Source: Polyangiaceae bacterium (GTDB taxonomy: Bacteria; Myxococcota_A; Polyangia; Polyangiales; Polyangiaceae). Taken from it: a stretch of DNA of 55,533 nt. Below are positions 8,129 through 19,000 of the stretch, in pieces. Within the stretch, counting starts at the first letter, position 1. Every line of letters starts with the position of its first letter. Made by a program: the position numbers and the translations under genes. The stretch is taken from the NCBI GenBank assembly GCA_025937785.1, contig JAICQQ010000034.1, positions 1 through 55,533 on the forward strand. The letters run 5' to 3'. The notes beneath the pieces were generated by a model. The model had not been told where the DNA came from. It worked only from the letters and a program-made list of their open reading frames with translations, and did no database searches.

Positions 8129-9079
8129 TCAAGGGGCTTGCTGAACCAGAAGATCCACCACGAGCTCCTTGTTCTTGGCGAGTGGTGAGACACTTTCGGC
8201 CTTGGCTTTGGGCACCCAAATGCGACGCGTCTCGCCGACCCTCATGTCCCCCACGATCGCGCCGAGCCCGCCGGGCACCTTGTCGAGCGTCGTTTCGATG
8301 CGCTCGCTGCGGTTGATGCGCCGCACGCTCAGCCCTTCGATGACCCAACCCGTCCACACCAGCGTGAACGGTCGGGCGCGCTGAACTGGGCGTTCGCCGC
8401 CGCGCTCCAGCGTTTTGAAGCGGAGACCATTGGCCGCAGCAGTAGCGTCTGCCGGAGGACCTGACGCGGCGGGTTGGGTCGAGCGGATCCCCTGTGGCTC
8501 GGTGCTGCGCACAGTTGAGTAGACATGAACCTGCAGCACCACGTCCGAGTCGGGCCAGCTCTCCGGGCGCCAGCTCGCGTGTGCTTGCTTCGGGAGCCAG
8601 TAATTCGCGACCGCGGGCGCCTGCAAACGCTTCAATAGGTTTCGGAACTCCTCGCCCACCGACGTGAGTTTGATGCTGCTGGCGAACTCTCGTTTGAAGG
8701 TGCTCACGGCCTCGGCACCGTCGGGCGTCCAAACCACCATGTCAGCGGAGAGGGAATCTTCGTCGGCCATTGGCGATTCATGCCCATTGCTCACCAGTTG
8801 CCAGCGCACCCCGTGCGGCCCGGCAAGGGCGTCTGCCGGTGGGGTGAGCGGAGGACGCTGCACCGCGGCCAGAGTTTGTTGCCTCAGCTGGTCGAATGAG
8901 CTGACCACGCTGGGCCTCGCGCTCGGCAAAGCACTCGCGGCGGCGGGTGCTGCCACTGAGCCAGATGCCACCGCGCTGCCGTCCGCTTTCGACGCGCTCG
9001 GGTGCTTGCTGCACGCGGCGAGCGCCAGCAGGACCAGCACTGTCAGGGGTTGGAGCAGATTACGGTATGGCGCGAACAA
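8129..9079 (-). CDS. FKBP-like peptidyl-prolyl isomerase lipoprotein (degenerate, two modules)
   Basis: About 316 residues from a TTG at 9079. The frame is open further upstream, but this start gives a normal lipoprotein signal with lipobox L-A-A-C and Cys23. After an Ala/Ser-rich spacer there are two FKBP-type modules. The first, ~75-195, has V-R-W-Q-L-V-S-N-G-H and ends near N-Y-W-L-P. The second, ~220-316, has G-L-G-A-I-V-G-D-M-R-V-G-E-T-R-R-I-W-V-P and ends L-V-V-D-L-L-V-Q, the FKBP last strand. Several aromatic active-site positions of FKBP are not preserved, so isomerase activity is doubtful and a chaperone role is possible. It precedes the Lnt-like gene by 12 nt and is probably co-transcribed with it. 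Confidence 0.7.
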   Translation of the reverse strand: MFAPYRNLLQPLTVLVLLALAACSKHPSASKADGSAVASGSVAAPAAASALPSARPSVVSSFDQLRQQTLAAVQRPPLTPPADALAGPHGVRWQLVSNGHESPMADEDSLSADMVVWTPDGAEAVSTFKREFASSIKLTSVGEEFRNLLKRLQAPAVANYWLPKQAHASWRPESWPDSDVVLQVHVYSTVRSTEPQGIRSTQPAASGPPADATAAANGLRFKTLERGGERPVQRARPFTLVWTGWVIEGLSVRRINRSERIETTLDKVPGGLGAIVGDMRVGETRRIWVPKAKAESVSPLAKNKELVVDLLVQQAP

Positions 9080-9231
9080 GGTGCCCGCGATGTTCCCTCG
9101 ACCGCCGCTGGACTGCAAGGAGGCAAATTGCGCGCGGGGAAGAACGCCTTCGGTCGAGCACGATCGCGGGTTCGGCCCGTGATTCACGTGTGATGTTTGG
9201 TCACACGGTGGACCAGCGCTGCGCTGGCCTC

Positions 9232-11086
9232 TCAGCCCCCGAACAGCCCTTCGCATGCCGTCGGGCAGGCGTCGTCGGAGCACTCCTTCGCCGTGAAAAA
9301 CTTGATCAAGACGCTGTCCGGATAGGAGCCACACTCTTCGGCCAAGCAGGCGAGGCCCGCGCTATCGTAGGTGAATCCCTCCTCGATGCACGGGGCATTA
9401 CTCACCGCAACACAGAAGACCAGGTCGTAACAGTCGTCGTCATTCCAGCAGGCGTTGCCCACTTCGCAACAATTGTCTTGGGTGCAGTCAGCGCAGTCGG
9501 GACCGACGAAACCGAGGTTCTGAACCACCGCAGCGTCGAGTTCGCAGGCGAGTATGCAGTCGCCACCCTCGCAGGTGCCCGTGGACGGCTGATCGCAACC
9601 CCCACAATGCGCGGCGCTAATCGCAGTGTCGACACAGGCGCCGTCGCACTCGGTCAAACCGGCGGCGCACACGCAGTTGCCCGCCGTGCAGACCTCGTCC
9701 GCACTGCAAGCGTCGCCGCATCCCCCGCAGTGGTTCTCGTTGTTGCTGGTGTTGACACACTGTCCGTTGCAATATGTGCGGTTGCTGGGGCACTCGCAGC
9801 TGCTCGAGACACACGAGCGTCCCCCGGTGCAGGGGTTGCCGCATCGTCCGCAGTGCGTGTCGCTACTCGTCGTATCCACGCAGGCTGAGCCACACCACTC
9901 GAGCTCTCCGGTACACTCGCAGTCGCCATCGAAGCACGCCTGCCCTACCGCGCACGCATTCCCGCACGAGCCGCAGTGACCGCTGTTGGTCGAGGTATTC
10001 ACGCATTGACCGTCGCACTCGGTGCTGCCCCCCGGACACTCGCACGAGCCCGAGACGCAGGCTTGTCCGCCCGAACAAGTCGTCGTGCAATTGCCGCAGT
10101 GTAGCGAATCTGCTCGGGTGTCGATGCAGGCGCCGTCGCAGTCGGTCAACCCCGGAGCACACACGCACGCGCCGTCATCACACAACCGACCGGAGGGGCA
10201 AGGCTCGTCACAGTCGCCACAGTGCAGACCGTTGGTGTCGGTATCGACACAGCTTTGGCCGCAGGCGGTCAAGCTGGAGCCGCAATCGGTCGCGCAGTCG
10301 CCGTCGAGGCACACCTCGAGCGCCCCGCACTCCGTACCGCAGCTGCCGCAGTTGGCGGCATCGGCGGCGACGTCGACACACACGCCGTCGCAAAGGGTAA
10401 AGCCGTTCTGGCATACGCAGCTGCCGCCGCTGCAAACCTCCGCGTCGCCACAGGCGTCGTCACAGGCCCCACAATGTTCCGGGTTGGCGCTGGTGGGGAC
10501 ACATGCGCCGTCGCAGAACTCTTGTCCGTCCGGACACTCGCAGCTGCCGCCGCTGCAGCTCGCGCCATCCGAGCAGGCGAGTCCACAGTCGCCGCAATTG
10601 GCGTTGTCTTCGTCGAGTGCCGTGCAGGTGTCACCGCACAGCTCCGAGCCCTCACTACATTCGCGGGTGATGATGTCGCCGGTCGTGCTGGTGCCATCGC
10701 CGGAGGTGCTGGGTACCGGCAGCCCCACCCGTGTCGCCGCCCGCCGCGCCGCCCGCGTCCATCCCAGTAGACGCCGTCGTACTCGCGGCAGCGTCGCCAT
10801 CCGTCGCCGTCGTTCCCCCTGTAGCAGTTCCCGTCGCCGCCGAAGGACCGGTGCCCGTGCTCTGAGTAACGCCGATGCCGGCACCCTCGCACACGCAATC
10901 GCCAAAGACTTTGTTGGCGTCGCAGGTGGCGTAGCCTTCGCAGCCGTCGAGCTGGCACGGGCGCGTGTCTCCTTCTTCGCAATCGAGCACGTCGACGGTG
11001 TTCTTCGATGTGTTCGAACACGCGCCTACGAAGCACACCGCGACAAGTGCCAGCGCCCCCACAATCCCCGATCTCGCCAGGTGCAT
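9232..11086 (-). CDS. Stig1-like Cys-repeat lipoprotein with an apparent frameshift
   Basis: The gene starts at ATG 11086 with a lipoprotein signal (lipobox V-G-A-C, Cys23), a D-x-x-D-C-E-E-G-D-T-R-P-C module and a Gly/Thr/Ala spacer. The reading frame then changes inside the spacer. Removing one base from the GGGG run (minus strand; + coordinates 10723-10726) joins this N-terminus to the second frame, which continues to 9232. That part has about ten repeats of the pattern C-D-G-x-C-V-[DN]-T-x4-H-C-G-x-C-x3-C, like the Stig1 cysteine-rich repeat found in myxobacterial surface proteins, and a distinct ~110-residue Cys-rich C-terminal domain. It is either one gene with a sequencing error or a genuine frameshift. 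It was probably a disulfide-rich surface protein. Confidence 0.7.
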
Positions 11087-11257
11087 GCCCGGGTACTACC
11101 GCCGAACCGACCCCCGCACAACCAGGAGCAGCAGTACCGACGATTTGTTCACGCTAGTTTTGGTGGGCAGGCGTCCTCCGACGGCTTGCTCTGATCTCGA
11201 ATTTCGCGCTGTGAGACCGCTACTCATCTGGCTTCTTTGGCCTAGGGTTGCGGCCAT

Positions 11258-11286
11258 TTGAGCGGGGCCGCCCTTGGCGCTACATT
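11258..11286 (+). promoter_or_regulatory. Candidate sigma-70-type promoter for the vWA-like lipoprotein
   Basis: TTGAGC (11258-11263), 17-nt spacer, TACATT (11281-11286); each box matches consensus at 4 of 6 positions. The start codon at 11296 would be only a few nt from the transcript start, which would give a leaderless or near-leaderless mRNA, consistent with the lack of a ribosome binding site there. Confidence 0.3.
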
Positions 11287-11295
11287 CCCGCGCGC

Positions 11296-13152
11296 ATGCG
11301 ACGCAACGCACTGGTAACCGCGGCCCTGGTAGCCTCAGCCTGTGGCGGGCGCTCGTCGCTGCCTGTCGGGGTTGACGATCAGACGACCTCCATGACGGGC
11401 GGTACGGGTGCCACTAGTGGCAGCGGCGCAGGGGGGACTGGCGAACCGCTGCCGCCTCAGCGCGAACTCGACAAGCTCGATATCTTGTTGTCGGTCGATG
11501 ACTCGATCTCGATGGCGGACAAGCAGCGCCTGCTCAAGCTCGCGATCCCCGATCTGATCGGGCGGCTCGCGAACCCCTACTGTGTCGACGCCAGTCGCCG
11601 CGAATTCCCCGATCTCACGCCGGCCGCGGGTGAACCCTGTCCCCCGGGTCCGAGTGGGCAGCTCCTCGAGCGCGAGTTCTTACCGGTGTCGGACGTGCAC
11701 GTCGGCCTGGTCACGTCGACGCTGGGGGCGGCAGGTGTGATCGGGGCAGCCAGCAACCGGGCTCACCTGTTGGGGTCGTTCCGCACGGATCTGTTCGGGC
11801 TGCCGGGGATGACGGAACACGGGTTCCTCGCTTGGAACCCCAACCAGCCGCAGACCGAGTTCGAGCAGGACGTGGCGACGATGACCGAATCCGTGGGCGA
11901 GACGGGGTCGGGCTTCGAAGCCCCGCTCGAGGCTTGGTATCGCTTCTTGGTCGACCCCGCCCCCGCTCGAGGGTTCGTGTACACTCCGTGCCCCGACGAC
12001 CCGGGCTTGGAGTGCCCCGCGGAGGATGGCATCGATACCGAGCTGCTCGACCAACGCCGCGCGTTTCTCCGGCCGGACTCCGTGGTGGTGATCATCGTGC
12101 TTTCGGACGAGGACGACTGCTCGCCGCGCATCGAACCGACGAATTGGAAGTTTTTTCAGGAGCGCATTCCCCTGCAGCGCGGCGCGCGTGCGTGTGACGT
12201 GAACCCCAACGACCCGTGCTGTGTCCCGTGCGGCGTGGCGCCACCCGCTGGCTGCGAAACCGACCCGACATGCGCCACTGATCCCGTCTCGACCGAGCAC
12301 ACCAACCTGCGCTGCTACGAGCAGAAACGGCGATTTGGCTGGGAGATCTTACAGCCCCTCGCGCGCTACCGCGCAGCGCTGAGCGCCAGCAAGCTGTGTC
12401 CGGAACGCGCCGATCTTGCGGATACGGGGACATGTTCCGAGCTCGTCGACAACCCGTTGTTCGTCGACTTGGAGCGGGGCGGCCCGGCAGCGCGGACCCC
12501 CGCGGCAGTGTTCTTCACGGCCATCGTGGGTGTTCCTTGGCACGATCTCGCGACCGATCCGTTGCGCCTGCTCGATCCCAATGAAGATGGTCTCGTCTAC
12601 AAATCTGCGGCTGAGATGGACAGCGACGGCGCTTGGGATCTGGTGATCGGTGATGGCTTCGCGCCCCCGCTGGATCCGCTGATGTTGCCCTCCGTCGAGC
12701 CGCGCAGCGGAGTCCACCCCATCACCGGAGAAACGATCGCGGGGGCCAACGCGTGGCCCGTCGTCAACAGCATCAACGGCCACGATCGCACGCTGCCTGG
12801 GCACGATGACCTCCAGTACGCATGTACCTTCCCTCTACCCGAGGTGCGCGACTGCGCGGCGCTGCCGCCGGGGCAGCCCTGCGATTGCACGGATCCGGTC
12901 CGCGGCAAGTCGCCCGACAACCCCATGTGCCAGGATCCGGACACTGGCGTCTACTCGACGTATCAGCACAGCGGCAAAGCCTACCCCGGGCAACGCCACG
13001 TGCGGCTCGCTCGAGAGCTCGGCGACAACGCGGTGCTCTCGTCGATCTGTGCTCGCAACACGCGGGACGCGACGCGTACGGACTACGCTTATCGACCCAC
13101 CGTCGCTGCGCTGGTCACGCGCATCGCGCCCATCTTGCAACAACCGGAGTGA
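11296..13152 (+). CDS. vWA-like lipoprotein (MIDAS motif DDSIS)
   Basis: 618 residues from ATG 11296, the first start that gives a lipoprotein signal (lipobox A-S-A-C, Cys16). A short Gly/Thr spacer follows. From residue ~58 the protein has a von Willebrand A-like Rossmann core: L-D-I-L-L-S-V-D-D-S-I-S-M-A-D-K-Q, where D68-x-S70-x-S72 is a metal-ion-dependent adhesion (MIDAS) signature, and later S-V-V-V-I-I-V-L-S-D-E-D-D-C. Many paired Cys suggest an oxidised, extracytoplasmic fold. It is a clear paralogue of the gene at 31766: both share DPNDPCC, N-L-R-C-Y, H-P-I-T-G-E and G-K-A-Y-P. The next gene begins 3 nt after its stop. Ligand unknown. Confidence 0.75.
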   Translation: MRRNALVTAALVASACGGRSSLPVGVDDQTTSMTGGTGATSGSGAGGTGEPLPPQRELDKLDILLSVDDSISMADKQRLLKLAIPDLIGRLANPYCVDASRREFPDLTPAAGEPCPPGPSGQLLEREFLPVSDVHVGLVTSTLGAAGVIGAASNRAHLLGSFRTDLFGLPGMTEHGFLAWNPNQPQTEFEQDVATMTESVGETGSGFEAPLEAWYRFLVDPAPARGFVYTPCPDDPGLECPAEDGIDTELLDQRRAFLRPDSVVVIIVLSDEDDCSPRIEPTNWKFFQERIPLQRGARACDVNPNDPCCVPCGVAPPAGCETDPTCATDPVSTEHTNLRCYEQKRRFGWEILQPLARYRAALSASKLCPERADLADTGTCSELVDNPLFVDLERGGPAARTPAAVFFTAIVGVPWHDLATDPLRLLDPNEDGLVYKSAAEMDSDGAWDLVIGDGFAPPLDPLMLPSVEPRSGVHPITGETIAGANAWPVVNSINGHDRTLPGHDDLQYACTFPLPEVRDCAALPPGQPCDCTDPVRGKSPDNPMCQDPDTGVYSTYQHSGKAYPGQRHVRLARELGDNAVLSSICARNTRDATRTDYAYRPTVAALVTRIAPILQQPE

Positions 13153-13155
13153 TCG

Positions 13156-13704
13156 ATGAAGGCAACCTCGTTCCATCGCGCGCCCCTCTGGGCGAGCTGT
13201 CTGCTCCTCGGAGCCTGTGACTTACTGCACGCGGAGAGCCCGGAAACGGCCGAGGCCGAGCCGGCGCCCGCCACCAGCACCGAGGTGACGGTCACCAGAA
13301 CGGAGCCGGAGCCGTTGCCAGAGCCGGCGACGCCGAGCGAGCCCCCGCCACCGCCACCGGAAGTGGCCCGAGACGGCGTGCGCGAAACCGACGAGCAGAC
13401 GCGCGGTCGGCTCCCGCCGGCCAAGATCAACGCTGTGCTGGCAGCCCATGGCCCGAGCTTCAACCAATGTTACGCGAAGGCCCTCGCGGCTAACCCGGGC
13501 CTTGCGGGAACGGTGACCCTCGTGATCGTGATCTCGCCAGAGGGCAGCGTGCCTCATGCCGAGGTCGTCGACGAGCGCAGCACGCTCGACAACGTGGAGG
13601 TGCACGCGTGCCTCGTCAGCGAAGCCAAGACGCTGCAGTTCGACAAGCCGGTCGGGGGGCGCGTCGTGACGCACTACCCGCTGGAATTCAAGCCGGCGCC
13701 TTAG
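13156..13704 (+). CDS. AgmX/PglI C-terminal-domain lipoprotein
   Basis: 182 residues. Lipobox L-G-A-C with Cys21, a Pro/Glu/Thr-rich periplasm-spanning linker (~residues 30-75), then a C-terminal ~100-residue domain of the AgmX/PglI type. Features are an I-x-A-V-L-A-A-H start, F-N-Q-C-Y-A-K-A-L-A-A-N-P-x-L-x-G-T-V, a second Cys in V-H-A-C-L-V, and a final G-G-R-V-V-T-H-Y-P-L-E-F. The fold is TonB-C-like. In myxobacteria the domain occurs in proteins of gliding and envelope machineries, but sequence alone does not show a motility role here. It is translationally close (3 nt) to the vWA-like lipoprotein, so the two probably act together. Confidence 0.8.
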   Translation: MKATSFHRAPLWASCLLLGACDLLHAESPETAEAEPAPATSTEVTVTRTEPEPLPEPATPSEPPPPPPEVARDGVRETDEQTRGRLPPAKINAVLAAHGPSFNQCYAKALAANPGLAGTVTLVIVISPEGSVPHAEVVDERSTLDNVEVHACLVSEAKTLQFDKPVGGRVVTHYPLEFKPAP

Positions 13705-13711
13705 CCAAATT

Positions 13712-13723
13712 GCACGGCCGTGC
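13712..13723. repeat. 12-bp perfect palindrome
   Basis: GCACGGCCGTGC lies just after the stop at 13704 in the 152-nt gap before the coiled-coil gene. It may be an operator or a simple GC-rich fold; there is no supporting context. Confidence 0.25.
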
Positions 13724-13856
13724 GCGGAGTGAACCTCCACGCCTCCACCGCTTCGCAATAGTTCGATGAGAGCGGATGTGTGCCTGACTAAGGTCGCGGC
13801 TGCCACTAACCGAACAAGCGTTTCTCACGTCAACCTCGCAGCCTCGAGGGCGAAAA

Positions 13857-14420
13857 ATGCAAGCTACCCATTCCCCGGTCAGCACCCCTGCCTCGAACCC
13901 AGAAGCCATCCCAGAAAGTCACCCCGCTCCGAGTTCCGAGTTCGCGGCGATCGAGCCAGCGTCCGGCACGGTAGGCCTCGAGCTGGCGGAACGCGTCGCC
14001 GCGGCGCTGACGGCGAGCGTCCGCGCCGAGGCCTCGTTGCGCGCGATGTTTCGCAGCGTCAAGTTCCTGGGCGCGAGCGTGGGCGCAGCTCGCGAGACCA
14101 ACGAAGCTCTGGTGAACGAGCTCAGCACGCTGCAAGAGCTGCTCGGCGAGCGCGCGGTGCCCAGCGGGAACACGAGCGTCAAGGCGCTGGAAGCGCGTGC
14201 ACATCTCTTGGAGCAAGCCTTGGGCGAAGCGGCCGAGCAAGCCGTGCGCGACCGCGAGTTCTTGCTCGCAGAACACGACAGTTTCATCGCCAGCCTCGTC
14301 GGCGATCACGAGATGGAGCTCGCCAACCTCCGGCGACGCGTCAGCGAAGCCGAAAGCCGGCTCGCCGCGCGAGAGCTCAGGGATTTCGATTTCGGCTGGG
14401 ATGCAGAGAACGGGCCCTGA
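13857..14420 (+). CDS. Coiled-coil protein of unknown function
   Basis: 187 residues with no signal peptide or membrane helix, so probably cytoplasmic. The first ~45 residues are Pro/Ser/Ala-rich and disordered. The rest is highly charged and helical with heptad spacing (e.g. L-S-T-L-Q-E-L-L-G-E and A-N-L-R-R-R-V-S-E-A-E-S-R-L), typical of a coiled coil. The C-terminus is acidic and aromatic (F-D-F-G-W-D). I do not recognise a family. It is separated by 152 nt from the upstream gene and is convergent with the Cys-repeat lipoprotein gene that ends at 14433. Confidence 0.7.
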   Translation: MQATHSPVSTPASNPEAIPESHPAPSSEFAAIEPASGTVGLELAERVAAALTASVRAEASLRAMFRSVKFLGASVGAARETNEALVNELSTLQELLGERAVPSGNTSVKALEARAHLLEQALGEAAEQAVRDREFLLAEHDSFIASLVGDHEMELANLRRRVSEAESRLAARELRDFDFGWDAENGP

Positions 14421-14432
14421 GGGCGCTCGGGT

Positions 14433-15959
14433 TCACCTGCAGGCGCCCGCGTAAGCGTCGCAGGTCAGCCCGGCGTCTTCGCAGTCGCGGCTGCTTTCGT
14501 AGCCCGCGCGATCGGCCTCGCAGCGTCGGAGCGTCCCGTCGGTGCAAGTGTAGGCCTTCGCCTCGCAGGCGGGCGCGGCGCACGGCTGGTCCGCAGCGGT
14601 GCAGAGCGCCGCCGTTGCGCAGCGTTCGACCCGCTCCCACTTACCGCCGTTGCAGGTCTCGCGGTAGACGTCGTTGCAGCGGTACTCACCGTCCATGCAG
14701 CCGCTCCGCGAACACCCGTCGAGCGAACAGGTCTCGTCCTCGTCGCATTTTTTGAGCGTTTCCCAGCCGCGCAGGCTGTCGTCGCATTGCTCGAGGTTGC
14801 CCTGCCAGCAGCGCCGGGCGCCCTTGGCGCACGCCGGGATCTCGCATTTGGCATCGTGCGCCACGCACAGGTCTTCATCGCAGATATCGATGGTGTCCCA
14901 TTCCGATTGATCCGGCTTGCAGCGCTCGGGGCCAATGTCGCAGCGGGTCTGGCCCGCACGAGGACAGCCGCCCGCTTCGCAGCGGCCCTCGGCCGCATTG
15001 CACAGCCGAGCGACCCCGCAGTCGGCGACGACTTCCCAACCGCTGGCGCGTTCGGGCGCGCAGCGCCGCAGCTCGGCATCGTTGCACTCGAGCGCCCCGG
15101 CGGTGCACGGCTCGCAGCCCGACGTGGCGCTGCAGGCGCCGGGCGACGCACAGGCCATCATCGGCATCCAGATGCGGTCGGTGGAGCAGCGCTGGAGCTC
15201 GGCCTCGACGCAGCGCAGGGTATCGGGTTCACAGTCTTGGAGGCAGGTCCCGAGCAGCTGCGCTTCTGCTTGCTGGTCGGCGGCGGCGGCGCTGCAATGC
15301 GCCGCGCTGATGCAGCTTTCGATCGGGATCAGGCGATCGCGCGATTCGCTGCAGCGTAGCAGCGTGGCACCGTCGCACACGTGCATCAGAGACGCGGTGC
15401 ATCGCGGATCCACCGGAGCGCAGCTGCCGCTGGTCTTGTCCGGCGCGACGCTGCAGGCGGCCTGGTTCGCGCACTGCTCGACGAGCACCCAAGCGCGTTC
15501 GGACGAGCAGCGCATGAGCGCGCCTTGGTTGCAGACGTGTTCGTTCTCCGTGCAGGGGCGGCACGACTCGGAGTTCAGGTTGCACGCGTCCGTATGGCCG
15601 CAGTCTCCGGCGGTAGTCCAACCAAAGTCCTCGTCGCACACCTCGAGCGTCGCGCCTTCACAGCGGTGCTCCCCGGAAACGCAGGGTTTGCAGCCGCCCT
15701 CGCGTGACAGGCAACGCGCGTCGCTGCTGCAGGTCTCCAAGTAGGTCCAGCTCTGGAGGTCGGCGCCGCAGGTGTACAGCAAAGGCCCGACGCAGCGCAG
15801 GTCGCCCGCGACGCACAGCGTGGTGGGGGGCGGGGGCGGGGGCGGTTCTTCGATGACCTCGTACTCCCCGAAGATCTTGTGACAGCCGCCGAGCGAGCCA
15901 GCTGCGACCAGCAACATCAGCGAGCAAGTTTGGGGCCAGCGGAAGCGAGGTCGTGCCAT
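14433..15959 (-). CDS. CHKIFG-type Cys-repeat lipoprotein (shorter paralogue)
   Basis: 508 residues. Lipobox L-G-G-C with Cys26, immediately followed by H-K-I-F-G, then a polyproline stretch. The body is about ten ~40-residue repeats with the pattern C-x3-5-[RF/T]-C-x2-G-x2-L-x2-C-x5-W-x4-5-C-x5-6-C, each carrying a central Trp and even Cys numbers, which suggests a string of small disulfide-bonded modules. There is no catalytic motif. It lies 106 nt downstream of a longer protein with the same CHKIFG start and the same repeat, and probably shares its transcript. I do not know a named family for this repeat. A surface-exposed binding or structural role is likely. Confidence 0.75.
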   Translation of the reverse strand: MARPRFRWPQTCSLMLLVAAGSLGGCHKIFGEYEVIEEPPPPPPPTTLCVAGDLRCVGPLLYTCGADLQSWTYLETCSSDARCLSREGGCKPCVSGEHRCEGATLEVCDEDFGWTTAGDCGHTDACNLNSESCRPCTENEHVCNQGALMRCSSERAWVLVEQCANQAACSVAPDKTSGSCAPVDPRCTASLMHVCDGATLLRCSESRDRLIPIESCISAAHCSAAAADQQAEAQLLGTCLQDCEPDTLRCVEAELQRCSTDRIWMPMMACASPGACSATSGCEPCTAGALECNDAELRRCAPERASGWEVVADCGVARLCNAAEGRCEAGGCPRAGQTRCDIGPERCKPDQSEWDTIDICDEDLCVAHDAKCEIPACAKGARRCWQGNLEQCDDSLRGWETLKKCDEDETCSLDGCSRSGCMDGEYRCNDVYRETCNGGKWERVERCATAALCTAADQPCAAPACEAKAYTCTDGTLRRCEADRAGYESSRDCEDAGLTCDAYAGACR

Positions 15960-16065
15960 TCAGTGCTCGAAGCGGTTGCACCGGCTCAGGCGGCGCAGGC
16001 CTGCCCAATAGCAGCGCTGGCGGGAGCCGCCAAGCGCTGCGAGGCTGCGGCCGGCCATACGCCTG

Positions 16066-19000
16066 CTACCCGGCGCTGCCACCTGCGGCGCCGCCCATAC
16101 CACCGGTGCCGCCGGTTCCAGCGGTGCCGGTGGTGGAGGTTCCACCCGTGCCGGTGGTGGAGGTACCGCCGCCGGTGCCGGTGGTAGAGGTGCCGCCGCC
16201 GGTGCCGCTCGTGACGGTGGCGGTCATGGTCGAGGTCGTCATGGTTGCTGGCGGATCTTCGCACTCCGCCAGTGGGTAGTTGCCGGTGCAGCCCTCGTCA
16301 CAGCTCTCGAGGAGGTCCCACTCGCCGTTCATGCAGCGTAGCAGCTCGTCGTCGTCGCACTTCGTCTCTCCGTTCTGGCAGCTGCATGCGTCGGTGGCGG
16401 TGGTGCAGCGCTCGTCGTCACCGCAGGCCGTGGCAGCGCCCCAGGTCCCTGAACTGCTGCAAGTCCTGTCGCTCTCCTCATCGACGCATTCCGTGTCGCC
16501 CACCGCGCAGGCTCTGCAGGCCGAGACAGCGGCGATCGTGGTGCAAAGCGGGGTGCTCCCCGAGCAAATGGTGGTCTCCAGATCGCCCGAGGATAGGCAT
16601 TCCCGGAGCGTCGTTCCGTTGGTGCAGGTGTCGGCGTAGGTGGCCGGGTCGCACGGCGCGCATTCGCCTTCGCCGGAGACTTCGATGCATCGCGGCATGG
16701 AGGTCGGGCAGGCGGCTGGCGTGATCACGCCCGACGCCGAGCAGCTGATGAGCTCGTCGCCGTCGCACGAGTTCTCGAAAGTCCCTGGGTCGCACTCGGC
16801 GCAGCGCGCCGTGCTGCCGAAGGTCGCGCACACCCCCGAGCAAGGCGTGTCGACGAACTCACCGTCGTCGCTGCAGGTCCTGAGCGTATCGCCGCTGCAC
16901 GTGGCGATGAAGGTGTCGGGGTCACAATCCTCGGCGCAGAAGTCGTCGCCGCTCGGATCGTCGAGGCAGGCGATCATGCACTCCGTCCCGCCGCCCCAGA
17001 CGCCATCGCTGCAGATCTCGAGGTCGTCCCCGTTGCACTGCTCCGCACCGTCTTCGCAGGTGCCGCAAAAATCCGCGAGGCCGTTGTCGATGCAGCTGAA
17101 CTCGCAATCGTCGGAGTGGTTGAGCGTGGTCAGGTCGGTCGAGCACGCTTCGAGCTCGGTCGCGCCGTTGCAGCGAGTCTCACCCTCGGCGCACGCCGCG
17201 CAGAAGTCGGCGTTACCGTTGTTGACGCAAGTAAACGGGCAGTTCTGTTCGTCCACGAGCGTCCGCCGGTCGCTGGCACACACGTCGAGCTCGCCGTCGC
17301 TGCCGCAGCGGAGCTCGCCCGCGAGGCAGACGGCGCAGTAGTCGGTGGTGCCGCTCTCGACGCAGCCGTAGGAGCAGTTCTGAGAATTGACCCACCCGGA
17401 TTGGTCAGCGGCGCAGGTGCGGCGCGCAGTGTTCGAATTGTAACACTGCACCTCGCCGGCGACGGGGCACGCCAGGCAAGCGCCGATGTTGCCGGTGGCG
17501 TCGACGCTGCACAGGTCTTCAGACTCGCAGTCCATCTGATCGACCCACTGATCGCGCCCGGGGGCGCACGCTTGCAGCCACGCCCCGTTGCACTGGACGT
17601 CGTCCAGGTTGGCGCCACAGACAGGCTCGCCGCAGGTGCTGTCCGAGTTGTACTGGGCGCAGTTCCCGTTCAGCGCGCACTGACACAGCGCCGCGGTGTT
17701 GCAGGTGCGTTGGACGGTCCAGATCGCGGCGCCGGTAGCGTCGCTACAGACGCGGCGCACGTTTCCGACGCACTGGACCGGGTTGGCGGGACATTCGGTC
17801 AGGCATGGGTCGGTGAGCGAGGGATCGCTGCTGCAGGTGGTGCCCACGGGACATTCCTCCACCGTCTCCCAGCGCGAGCGCCCGTCGACGCAGCGTCGTA
17901 ACGTGTTGCCAGCGGTGCATTCGAGCGAGCCGTCGACGGCGCAGACGGGGGTCTCGCAGCGCCCGTCGGTGTCGTTGCACAGCGTGCTCGAACCGCACTG
18001 CGTGTGCGGCTCCATCGCGGTGCGGTCGAGGTTGCAGGTGAGCAGCGTCGCGCCTTCGCAGGCGAAGGTACCGGCCTCACAACTTGGTTCCAAGCACTCG
18101 CCTTGCATGGCGCCAGTGCCGCTGTCGGTGGTCACGGAGCAGAGCGCGCGCGTCTCGCACTCTCGGACGAAGACCCACGTGTAGTCCTCGGCGCAGGTCT
18201 CGAGCGTGGCGACGTTGCAGCGGAATTCACCGGGCGTGCACCGGCGGCAGCCTCCCGTCTCCACGTCGCATGATTCGTTCTCGGGGCAGGTGAGCAGCGG
18301 GTCTTCGCCGGTTTGATCCTGGCGGCACTGCATCACGACCTGACCGTCGCAGCGGTAACCGCCCGCTGGGCTGCACGGCGCCACGCACTCGGTGAGCGTG
18401 GCGGCGACGAGCGGGTCGGTCGTGGTCGAGACGATGTGGGCGCACACCTCGGCGGTCTCGCACACGTCGACCTGGTTCCACATCTGCTGGCTCTGAGCGC
18501 AGCGTCTCAGGATGTTGCCATCGCAGCCGAGCGCGCCAGGCGTCTCGCACTCCGCCATCACGCATTTGCCCTCGAAGCTGCCGGGATCGCTCATGGCGAT
18601 GTCGACCGTGCGCTGGCACAGCACCTCGTTGGTGCAGGCTGCCAAGGTTTGCCACACTCCGCCCGTGCATTGCGCCAACACGTTGCTCATGGCGAGCGGA
18701 TTCGAAGCGTCGGCGGCCTGGCAGCGAACCTCGCCCTCTGGACACGGGTCGCAGTTGGCGCTCGGATCCTTGGGACACAGACAGGCCAGGGAATCGCAGG
18801 TCTCAGCGCTGCGGCACTCTTCCGCCGGTTCCCAAGCCGTGCCATCTTCCGAGCAGACTTCGCGCCAGGCTTCGTTGCAGCGCCCAGCGCCCGGTTGGCA
18901 GACCCGGCAGCCCCCGTTGGCGCTATCGCAGCGATCCGCGGTGAGGCAGGGCTGCGCCGCCCCCCATGCTCCGTCGTCGCAAGCGACCAGGAACTCGTCG

